DNA from: Trachelipus rathkii
Lineage: Eukaryota > Arthropoda > Malacostraca > Isopoda > Trachelipodidae
Assembly (NCBI GenBank): GCA_015478945.1
Contig: JABUQX010078620.1
Location: 1 to 20,000 of the forward strand
Length of the DNA: 20,000 bases
Direction of reading: 5' to 3'
Shown: in pieces, positions 11,008 to 19,390 of the stretch
Numbering within the stretch: the stretch's first letter is position 1
Layout: each line of letters starts with the position of its first letter
Notes under the pieces: generated by a model
Databases searched by the model: none
Told to the model about the DNA's origin: nothing
Seen by the model: the letters and a program-made list of their open reading frames with translations, nothing else
Position numbers and translations under genes: made by a program

Positions 11008-12091
11008 CAGTGGGTGCTCAAAACAGTTCGATCACCCGATCGACCGGTCGATCTGCTGTGAGGCCTGTGGGTCGATGCAAAAAATATCCCAGGTCATTTT
11101 AAAAAGCATTTATAAATAACAAATATTGTAAATATATTCGGCCCCGCGTAGGATGGTGGATGTACGATAATTTACTAATTGCTAAAGTCGGAAAATTTTT
11201 AAGAAAATTCCTTCATTTGCTTGTGAAAAAAGAAATCCGATGACAAGCGGCCAGTTTTCGTTTTTGTATTCTTACAAATTCCTCCTAATATTGCCGAACT
11301 TAAAAATAGAACTTGTTCTTGTACGTGAATTCTAAACAGGCCGCTTTTGCAGATCCCTAAAAAAACTCAATAGAGGGAATTTTTGCATCTCATAACCCGA
11401 CACCTTACCCTGTACTTGCAATGGACATGGCAAGGTGTTGCTTCGGAAATTTTAAAGCTATTGATCATGGAGAGACGACCTAAGTCTGAAACGAAGTTGT
11501 ATAAAGCTAATCCTCTTGACATTAAACCTCAAAAGCGAGCGCTTGCAGCAATAATTTCTGGCTTTTTTAATGTCCGAAGGCAATAATTTCTTTGGCCCTG
11601 ATGAGATCTGTAGCTTCAGTAATCCCGTTTGGCGGCGTCTTTATGGTCAATCATAATTCTATGACGGTCTGCAATTTTCTCAATGATAAATAATAAATCT
11701 AAATACCGTACCTCGACCTTCACCGATGATCACTTAATCTTCGGTGCCTGGCGTTTAGCATAAGTAGCTACACGCCATCAGTTTTGGCAAAATGACGACA
11801 GAGGACTCGAGCCAGTGCGTAATGTTCCTGGTCATTTTCTTCCCGATCCAATACAATCATTTTTCCCTACCCGTTTTGTATTTCTAATTCTCTGTAGTAA
11901 AAGTCTAATGCTCGTTGAGGGTAAAGAATGTATTGATTTGAGTGAGTGACCTTGGGTAAAATATTTACCCCTGACCTATGGATAAACGTAGCTTCTACCT
12001 AAGATAACTTAAAATTTTTTCTTGGCAAGTGTCGATCACCGACTCTTTAAAAGTTTGTTGATCTTCATAGGCAAAAGTATGAGCACCACTG
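11008..12091. mobile_element. Nested hAT-type DNA transposon, probably non-autonomous
   Basis: Seen: the left end CAGTGGGTGCTC (11008-11019) and right end GAGCACCACTG (12081-12091) are terminal inverted repeats differing by one G. CAGTGG termini are typical of hAT superfamily elements. The flanking 8-mers, GCTCTACG (11000-11007) and GTCTAGGG (12092-12099), look like a degenerated 8-bp target duplication, and the 5' LTR has the unoccupied version, GTCTAGGGG, at 17243-17251. Both ends carry a subterminal TCGATCACC motif (11028, 12032), and a 16-bp palindrome lies at 11038-11053. At 1084 bp it is far shorter than an autonomous hAT. The only ORF of note (11383-11586, plus, 67 codons) shows no BED finger or transposase dimerisation motif. 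It is therefore likely a deletion derivative or MITE-like element moved in trans. Confidence 0.75.
11038..11053. repeat. 16-bp perfect palindrome near the hAT left end
   Basis: GATCGACCGGTCGATC is its own reverse complement, 30 bp inside the left terminal inverted repeat. Subterminal motifs of this kind often serve as transposase-binding sites in hAT elements; binding here is inference. Confidence 0.6.
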
Positions 12092-13204
12092 GTCTAGGGT
12101 ATAACTTCACAAATGTAGATAGCCACTTCAGATACAAAAGTTCAATAATTATTAATAAATATTCACAAGGTCTTTTTGATTCCAAATCGTTTTCAAGTCG
12201 CTAAAAGACTTCAACAGACTATCAGCAGAGCATTCGAACCGTTACCAGACATATCAACATATATTTCCACCATTCTGAATGTCTTAGATCAGATCAAGTC
12301 AATTGATTTGACTACCTACCAGATATTGAGATCATTGGTCATGAGGCTGCTATACAATGAAATATCACGAAGTGTGTCCTTCTGATCTTGTAACAGTATT
12401 TCCCATCAGAAATAAAGCACAAAGTATTCTTTTTCAGATTCGTAAGTATTCTCTTCGAATAAATAGTTTCTGATGTCACAAGCTCCAAGTGCTTTCAAAA
12501 GTGATGTTAGAACGCTATAAGTTTTTCATGGCAAGAATTAAACTTTCATAACGTTCTTCTCAGCGTCGTTCTATGCTTCTTCTAGCAAAGTATTTCCTTA
12601 AGTATTCACTAGTAACTACTAAAAGTCTGTCTCCGTTTTTTTTTAAGAGTCCCCATGAATGTTTTTTTACTAAAATTAAGTACTCACCGTGTGTCCTTTC
12701 GCGGTCGAGTCAATATCTTTCCCGTCTGTAATTCTTCTTATAACTCTTTCTACATCCATTTTGTTTTATTGAAAGAGGATCTTCTTAAATATGAATCAGA
12801 TGCGATAGAAGCAAAGCAAATGAAGATTTCCAACAAGAGATAGAACCCAGTGAAGAACAAATTGACTCTATTGTCTTGAAAACTTTTCACTGCTATCGGA
12901 TATCCAGGGTGGAAGTTACTTTGATTTCTTTATTCCACGGGATAATTTTTAATCATTTAAACATTAAATTTTCTTGTAAAATTGTTTTTAAATAGAGAAA
13001 TTACTCCTTAAATTAGTTGCTTCTTTATCCAGAATAAATAACATATTTCCAATATGAAATGTAATGAAACTCCTAACCAGCTCTCGTCTGTGGAAGCTTC
13101 CGAATATATCTCATCCCGATATTCCCAATTAGCTATAAGCAAGCACGGGGTTTTTTATTGGGGGCACGCCGCCGATTAAGGAAAGAAAACTAGGGGCTTT
13201 TTTT

Positions 13205-14091
13205 TTAACAAAAGACATTGAACACTTCACATCCCCAGTCCTCGTCATATAAGATCAAATCTTGATAGGCGTTTTTCTTTAAAATGGCAATATCGTTAAA
13301 AGTTGTTTCTTTTCGTTCTGCTAATAAATTTATTTCTTGGCTTCTAGTATAACCTTTTCCATCAATCTTCTTTTTTCTCTTTTACCTCTCCTTTTTCAAT
13401 ACAACCTAGATTTTCTCCTTGAATCCCTTTCTTTTTTAAACTTTTCCAAGAATTTAGTTATTCCTTTTCTCTCTTTAACCTCATCTAGAGCGCTTTATCC
13501 TTAGGTCCTCCTATAGATTCACCTTTTCATTTCGTTCCAGTCTCATCTATTAATTTTTCGGAACCTCAACTGCACGTATCTATTCACTTCAGGTTTCTTT
13601 AATGCTGACTTCATAATCTAATAGTAACTTCTTTTCTAGAATGAATCAGTTTCTCCAACTGTGTTGAAATGTGCATGTTACTGAGCACTTTTTACAATCT
13701 TTCTCTTCTCAACCATAATCTATTTCTCATCAATATTGACAGATATATCCATCCGTACTCAAGATTGTCTCCTCCTTCTTCTCTTTCAAATCTGTCTCGC
13801 AATTACACTTTTTCATATATAGCCTGAAAATCGAAGTTATTCCTTTCCTCATAGTTTCCTCCAAATATCTGATTTGAGATACCGAATTTCATTTTCTGCT
13901 GCTTACAATTTTCTTCTCTTCTCTTTTCTGATCAATAATCTCTTGATCAGAGAGCTATATGTGCGTTCTCGTTCTTCGCATTTTTCGTTTTCCAATCTGC
14001 GGTAACTATCTTTCCAGGCCTGTGCCGCTGAGTCTGCTGTAGCTTCATTTCTGCATCTCGATCTTAATTGCAAACTTTGGAGGATTTTGTG
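13205..14091 (-). pseudogene. Purine-rich K/E/R-rich reading-frame fragments where pol is expected
   Basis: The minus strand is purine-rich across this block. Two stretches read like protein although neither has an ATG. One is 14091-13903 (62 codons, containing AAQAWKDSYRRLENEKCEER, coiled-coil-like). The other is 13381-13205 (58 codons, containing LILYDEDWGCEVF). Shorter fragments in shifting frames lie between them. Nothing resembles reverse transcriptase, RNase H or integrase. Candidate explanations are a decayed second ORF of the element, a captured host coiled-coil fragment, or purine-rich untranslated DNA that happens to translate to K/E/R. The block lies between the protease trace and the 3' LTR, so it is part of the retrotransposon interior. 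No function is proposed. Confidence 0.35.
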
Positions 14092-14494
14092 CTAAATTAT
14101 CTCTGTAGTTTCTGACACGACCCCACTATCACCATCTTCGAACTATACGTGGCGGGTTGAATTTCTTGCCGCACTTAGCGGTGCCCAAAGAAAATTCTCC
14201 CATAAAGGTTCTAAAGTTTGTTCCTGAAACAGTTTATAAATCCGCCCAAATGAAATTTTTGACTTTTCATGTCTTTGAATTCGAGCGCCACATCACACTC
14301 AAGTCAATTATTCTGACGTTGAAAGTTTCATACAAAAAGTCAAAAAGTAGGTAATATACGGAAGGTCAATGCCTTTTTTACTTTTTTTTATTGCAATTTA
14401 TCGACATCAAACATTCAGTGTGTTGAGTTTAAACATCGCTGCAACATTGTAAAGTTTCTTATTTGATTCCAACGAATAACACAACTTTATTTTG
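14092..14494 (-). other. Unassigned retrotransposon interior
   Basis: Lies between the 14495-14947 frame and the K/E-rich block. Short minus-strand frames (for example around 14160-14260) are open for about 30 codons but match nothing I know. The plus-strand ORF at 14157-14354 is judged spurious. Decayed pol remnants cannot be excluded by eye. Confidence 0.4.
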
Positions 14495-14947
14495 TTACTT
14501 TGTTATTTCTTGTTTCTCACACCCTTCAGAATCCACTACACCTACGCACGCGGTATTTATATCGTCCGGTTTTCCTTCGTTCTCATATGGCTGTTGGGCG
14601 ATCTTAGCTACAGCTGACCCTTCCTCCTGTAAATTGTTTGCACAAGAGCGTGGCATTGCCACCTGACCAACCGGGTGTTCTAATGTGTCATCAAGCGCCT
14701 CGGTTACTTCCTCTTGCAAGCTAGTCGTTTCACCCGCGGTATGCACATTACTACTGGCCGGTTCAGTGGGTAGGTACTGCCTTGGTATCCTCATTGCGCT
14801 GGTCGCGGGCGTTCTCATTCCTTTCGGTAATCGTCTCCGTTTCCTCTCGCGCGAGACATTGCCTAAATCTTTTGATAGGCGTCTTCTGCACTCCTCGCAT
14901 CCGAGAATTATTTTCCTATTATCAAGTTCATAGATTGCAACGGTCAA
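14495..14947 (-). pseudogene. Open 150-codon frame downstream of the protease trace (Gag-Pol linker remnant)
   Basis: The longest uninterrupted frame in the window: 150 codons from an ATG at 14947 to TAA at 14495, minus strand. It overlaps the end of the protease trace in a different frame. It has a basic first part (SRERKRRRLPKGMRTPAT) and an acidic, E/T/S-rich second part. In Gypsy-type elements the stretch between protease and reverse transcriptase is variable, so this position fits a linker reached after a frameshift. It contains CEECRRR, but no complete zinc-finger pattern. The ATG is probably incidental, because the frame is entered by an indel rather than by a real start. I do not assign an activity. 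Confidence 0.45.
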
Positions 14948-15390
14948 AGAGCTATAGCTTCAGTACCCGTGTAGTAGGGTGTATCAACATCAATATCAAC
15001 CACAGGTGGCGTCTCTAATCGTATTGTCTATTAACAATATTTGTTTCCGCTCTTCCCAGGTCCTTTTGGGGTTTGGACGGCATTACTCTTTTTGACCTAA
15101 GACACTTCACAACTTGGTATCCTCTTAGCATATGATCCGCCATTCGAGTTCCATTGGATTTTCCCCAGCCTGTGAAACGGCATTATTGTTCTGAGATGCT
15201 TATGCCTTATGCTAATTGCTGCTTCTTCACGGCACGCGGCTCGACACAGGTACAGTTTCGCCGCACGCTAAGGGCAATCCTATTGTTACTTAGGTCAACG
15301 GTTTTCATTGAGGTCGACGCCTTTACAGTTGGTCCTCATATCTTGTAGTATTGCGCGTAATAATCAGAAACATCATCCTTATTTCGTTGC
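14885..15390 (-). pseudogene. Retroviral-type aspartic protease trace (pol N-terminus), frameshifted
   Basis: Seen on the minus strand: VDIDVDTPYYTGTEA at about 15000-14955, then a TGA and, a few codons on, NLIIG at about 14930-14916. The spacing and the hydrophobic LIIG ending resemble the C-terminal half of the protease domain in Gypsy-type elements, where an LIIGN-like motif closes the fold. The upstream half (about 15390-15050), where the catalytic D-T/S-G should lie, is scrambled by indels and stops, and I could not find an intact active-site triad. Such a protease would cut the Gag-Pol polyprotein; this copy cannot. It follows the gag zinc knuckles in the expected order, which is the main support. 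Confidence 0.55.
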
Positions 15391-15396
15391 TTATTT

Positions 15397-17084
15397 TCAC
15401 TTGTTATGCGGCAGCCGCCCTCTTTGGTTCGTCTCTCTGTCTATTATCGTTTGGGACGATTGTTTATAAGTTCCATATATGATTCGTCTTCTCCTATAAG
15501 GATTCGTAATTTTTACATCGATTGGTATGTGTCCTTTCTTGCCGGCATTTAATATAACCATGTGAACAGAATTTTGGCCTTTCGAGCGCATGGTTCGGCT
15601 TTCCACTAGCTATCTTCTTCCCACCTAATACGGGGTTTGTAATTTTTTTTACAATCGATGGCCTTGTGCCCTTTTACCGCATTCCAAACACGTGGTCGGA
15701 TATTTTTGCCTTTCAAACTGATCGTATTCTCTGTCTCCATCTTTTTTTCTCTCCTGTCTCTGATGAATCCTTTTTTTTTATTAATTGTTGATGTCTTGAT
15801 GGTGGGTGCCAAGTTATTTATGTGCCCAGGGATGAGATAATTCTCGGCTTCTTGGGCAATCATATCAAGTTTGTTATTTTCCTTCAAACATGCACAGATA
15901 TTGTCGCGAGTTCTTTCTAGGCACATGTTATTTAGAAACGCTCAGTTAACACTATTAAGTCGAGGATAAATTAATATCATTTAAAATCTTTGGGTTATGC
16001 TCTTCTGCTAAGGCACTATTGTTCGGTCCATTTCCATTACATAAAGTTTTTTTTCGCTTCTTCAATGCTCCTATAGGAGATGGCACATAAGGGACGTTTT
16101 GATTTATGCATGAACTAAATTTAACGTTTCTTAAAAATAAACTTGAAAGAACTGCATAGTGGGTGCCTTGGATTTTTGTGACTGTCAGCGACTGTATTTC
16201 TTATTGTTATGTCTCGTTGGTAATCTGCTTCGCGAATACTGTAGATCCCCTGGATAGATTTTTTACTGCGGGGGAATTTTAGTCGATATGTTTCGGTATT
16301 ATTATTGTTTCTGTGGAAGTTAGTGATGATTATTGTAGCATTCGATAAAGTGTGAGATCAGTATTTGTTTATTCTATAGCCGCTTCTGTTTTTGTAACAT
16401 AGCAGGAGGGGGCATTTTTTTAGGTTTATAAATGTCCCTTCATGATTTCTTTAGGAATGCGAGAATATGCTATTTTAAAACCTTTCCTGTCAATAGAGCG
16501 CTAAGTTGTGATGCCCAATTTCCTCTATCCCATCCGTTAATTTCTGCGAATCTTTCAAAACGTTCAAGGTACCAATCAATCTCGTCCCTGTTGTCTGCGA
16601 AAGGAGGGAGCTTTGGTACTCTAGCGGTTAACACATTGTTATTTACAACTTTGTGTCTGAGTATTATTTGCCCCGTTGAAGTTCCAGCTTCAATTCTAAA
16701 CCCTCATGTTTCTCTTTGGTTATTCTCTTCTCTGCAGCTCCCTTTCTGCTGGCTTCCCTGGCAGCTTTCCCGCCTTTCCTGCTTGCTCTTATAATTGGCA
16801 GCTTCTCATCTCTGCATGCTTTCTTCTGGCAGCATCTCTTTGTCTCTCTGCTCTGCTGGTTCTCCTCTTCTCTCTCAAGCAGCCTCTCTTTGTCCTCTCT
16901 GCTGCTTCTCTGGAAGCTTCTCTTTCAGCAGCTTGCTTGTTTTCTCTCTCTGCTGCTTCTTTAGCAGTTTTTCTTTTCTTCCTTTAATATTAAATTCTCT
17001 AGCTTCTTTTCCCTTTAGCCGAGTTTGAGCATTTTTTTGCCAGCGAATTGGTAATCTCAATACCTTTGAGAAGACACAAGCCAA
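15397..17084 (-). pseudogene. gag: Gag polyprotein of the LTR retrotransposon, multiply frameshifted
   Basis: Gag forms the retroelement particle and packages its RNA. On the minus strand, in order: a K/E/Q-rich coiled-coil N-terminus from an ATG at 17084 (RKEKLLKKQQREK); a conserved capsid block at about 16640-16470 with PKLPPFADN, then WYLERFERFAEINGW and SALLTGK; ETYRLKF further on; FLNNMCLERTR crossing about 15930; and two CCHC zinc-knuckle regions near 15695-15645 and 15565-15515, where G-K-x-G-H-type residues survive. In both knuckles the Cys codons are still visible in the DNA but 1-2 base indels move them out of register. The capsid frame also stops at about 16471 after an indel. The start lies 43 bp downstream of the primer-binding site, as expected for gag. 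Leu/Ser-rich plus-strand ORFs at 16432-17028 are its antisense reads. Confidence 0.85.
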
Positions 17085-17126
17085 CTGTTTATATATAATT
17101 CAACTTTTCCCTCTTCAGTAAAAACT

Positions 17127-17148
17127 ATTCCGGACGTAGCCAGACCCA
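17127..17148 (-). promoter_or_regulatory. Candidate primer-binding site (tRNA-Pro type)
   Basis: Four bases inside the 5' LTR edge the minus strand reads TGGGTCTGGCTACGTCCGG followed by AAT. This resembles the complement of the tRNA-Pro 3' end (TGGGGGCTCGTCCGGGAT), sharing TGGG, GGCT and CGTCCGG with a few changes. It would prime minus-strand cDNA synthesis. The position is ideal and the match is imperfect. Confidence 0.55.
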
Positions 17149-17152
17149 ATTA

Positions 17153-18327
17153 TGTCAACAAGATGGATTTTCCGCCAATAAATTAAACGGACAACCCGGA
17201 TTCTTTTATTTCAATATCTACACAAAATAATATACAACTAATTGTCTAGGGGTTAATGTAACTTTCCAAAACACATTGTAGATAGCCAGCTTTGTTATTT
17301 TCTTTTCAAATAATTCATTTTCTGTACTATTTGCCGGAAATATGTTTGATTTCAAAATCGTATTCACAAGTCGCTTAGTATGACTTCAACAGACTATCAA
17401 CTAACATTAACAATTCAATATCAATAAACACCAGTATCTTTCTGAATATGCTAATTTCTAGATCCAAGTCACTGTATAGACTTCCACAGATTAATTATTG
17501 GTTATACAATAAATATTACTACGAAAGTGTTCCTTCATGATCTGTAAATTATTCCTCAGTAAATAAATACAAAGTCTTCTTTTCAATTCGTAAGTAAATC
17601 TTCAATAATAAATAGTTTCTCTGCAGTCAAAGCTGCAAAGTTCTCAGTGATTTCAGAACGTTATAAGTTTTTTCCATTCAAAATATATTTCCAGTAAGGG
17701 TCTTCTCAGGTTGTCTCATCTTTCTTCACAACGTTATTTTCCTTATCAGTTATTTCACTAGATACTCTAAATTACTTTCTCATCTTAAAATTAATCTCAC
17801 AAATCCCGGGTCTTTCGCTCGAGTCAAATTTTAATAATTCTTTTTCATTCTGTATTCTTTTTTTTCTTATAAATTCTTTTTCTATACTTCTGTCGTGGTT
17901 TTAATTGAAACAGGATCTTTTTCTTAAATATGAAATTAGATGCGGATATTGCGCAGGTTCTTTCTCCAGTTCTCCAATGGGAAAGTAAATTTTTCAACAA
18001 GAGATAGATACCCTCACGTGGGACAAATTGAACCTATTCAATTTCTGAACTTTCTACTGTAGAATCGAAGATATATTTTATTAGTTTTACTGGTTTAGTT
18101 ATACTCTCAGATCCAAGAAAAGCAATTAAGATGCACTCTTAAAATTAAATTTTCCTTCCAAAATTGCTTCGATAAAGGAGAACACTATCAACAACATCTT
18201 ACGTTTTGCTTTTATTTAAATAATATTTTTCCATCATTGAGAATAACTCATGCTGCCAAATTAAATAAATCTAATCGCTCTTCTCTGTGGAGCTTAAAAT
18301 CTCAACCTTGAATAGTGATTAATAGCA
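17153..18327 (-). repeat. 5' LTR, uninterrupted
   Basis: This 1175-bp segment matches the left LTR throughout (shared 18-mer at 17382-17399 and several 12-14-base identities). On the minus strand it begins TGCTATTA at 18327 and ends TTGACA at 17153, that is, with TG and CA ends. Because it lacks the hAT insertion, it records the pre-insertion sequence around GTCTAGGGG (17243-17251). Element transcription would start within this LTR on the minus strand; no promoter element was confidently identified. Divergence from its partner is heavy, including many small indels. Confidence 0.82.
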
Positions 18328-18329
18328 TA

Positions 18330-19080
18330 AAATATATATATATTTAATAAATATATTATATTATATTACATATAATATTATATATATTATTATAATATTA
18401 TATATATATATATATATATATAGTTATTCATTATTATAATATAATATATAGATAGTCTAATTTTCTTCATACTTAATATTTAATAAATATTATATTATTA
18501 TATATAATAACATTGTCATATGTTATAATTATTATATATATATATTATAATTTATTATTATTATTATATATTTTCTAATATTATATAAATAATATATTAT
18601 TACATATTATAATATATTATATTATTTATATAATTATATATATAATATATTATATACTTATATGCACCAGTTATATAATATTCTAATATATATATATATA
18701 TATAGTATATTATATATATATATAATAATTATATATTTTAATATATTATATGTTATTAAATACAGATTATATTTTATATTAAAAAATATAAAATATTTAG
18801 ATCTATTATATTTATTTTAAACTACATAAAATTATCAATATATTTGAATATATTTTATATATTATTATATAATATATTAAATATTATTTTTAAATTTATT
18901 TATCTATCTATTTATATATATATATATATTTACTGTATGATATATATATATATATTTTATATATTATATTTTAATTTATATTATTGATTATATATTTATA
19001 TAAAATTATAATACTATTATTATATATTATTTTCCATTATTTATATAAATTATATATATAATACTTATTTTTATTTATAT
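18330..19080. repeat. (AT)n/AT-rich low-complexity block on the right flank of the LTR element
   Basis: About 750 bp of nearly pure A+T with repeated TATATA runs (densest at 18395-18420, 18690-18720 and 18915-18955). It abuts the end of the 5' LTR directly. No coding potential. It is probably the other half of the AT block at 10421-10850. Confidence 0.85.
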
Positions 19081-19390
19081 GGATGGTTTGGGGGGAATAT
19101 AATAGAAAAATAAAAAGGTTTGTGAATGGAAACACTTCGAAAATTCTGCATATACATAGTCAAATATAAATATTTGGTCAAAATATAAATTACGTTAGTG
19201 TGTATTTATCACTTTTTTTTAGAAGGAATAGTTATTTTTGGAATAAGGTCATTAGTAAAGAGGAGCGTAATGGGTGCAAGTAAGTAAGTTGAAGGATTGA
19301 AAAACTGCAGGTAGTAAATGAAATTACTGGTGAATGATCAAAACGGGACGAGAGATGGGTATTATTATAATCTCATATTATTAAAAAAAG

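Larger units (their letters stand above)
10881..13141 (-). repeat. 3' LTR, interrupted by a hAT-type insertion
   Basis: Matches the 5' LTR along its whole length in the same order. AAAATAATATAC occurs at 10976 and 17224, an 18-base identity (GACTTCAACAGACTATCA) at 12207 and 17382, TTCTTAAATATGAA at 12782 and 17921, and CAACAAGAGATAGA at 12831 and 17995. The ends are inferred from where similarity stops; on the minus strand it begins TGCTTATA. Excluding the nested element and one copy of its target duplication, the length is about 1169 bp against 1175 bp for the partner. Exact boundaries are uncertain by several bases. Confidence 0.82.
10881..18327 (-). mobile_element. Decayed, pol-less Ty3/Gypsy-type LTR retrotransposon
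   Basis: Seen: two directly repeated segments of about 1.17 kb (10881-13141 after removing a nested element, and 17153-18327) flank a 4.0-kb interior. On the minus strand this interior carries, in order, a primer-binding site, gag, zinc knuckles and a protease trace. That order fixes the orientation: 5' LTR at the right, 3' LTR at the left. The interior is too short for a full pol, and I find no reverse transcriptase, RNase H or integrase motif. The LTRs differ by many substitutions and small indels and every reading frame is broken, so the copy is old and inactive. No clear polypurine tract or target-site duplication remains. Assignment to Ty3/Gypsy rests on the gag block and PBS type; without pol the family cannot be refined. 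Confidence 0.85.

Noticed and set aside
11020..11060. GTTCGATC-type words considered as a tRNA or SINE B box
   Set aside because: No matching A box, no cloverleaf, and the words fall within the hAT end and its palindrome.
11383..11586. 67-codon ORF inside the hAT element considered as transposase
   Set aside because: No BED zinc finger, catalytic or dimerisation motif could be recognised; too short to support the call.
14685..15018. Plus-strand ORFs opposite the Gag-Pol linker
   Set aside because: They are antisense to the minus-strand retrotransposon frame and show no independent motif.
15154..15348. Plus-strand 64-codon ORF
   Set aside because: It lies antisense to the protease N-terminal region and matches nothing.
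16432..17028. Several overlapping plus-strand ORFs rich in Leu, Ser and Phe, resembling membrane proteins
   Set aside because: They are antisense reads of the gag coiled coil and capsid block, whose minus-strand motifs are specific and in the expected order.
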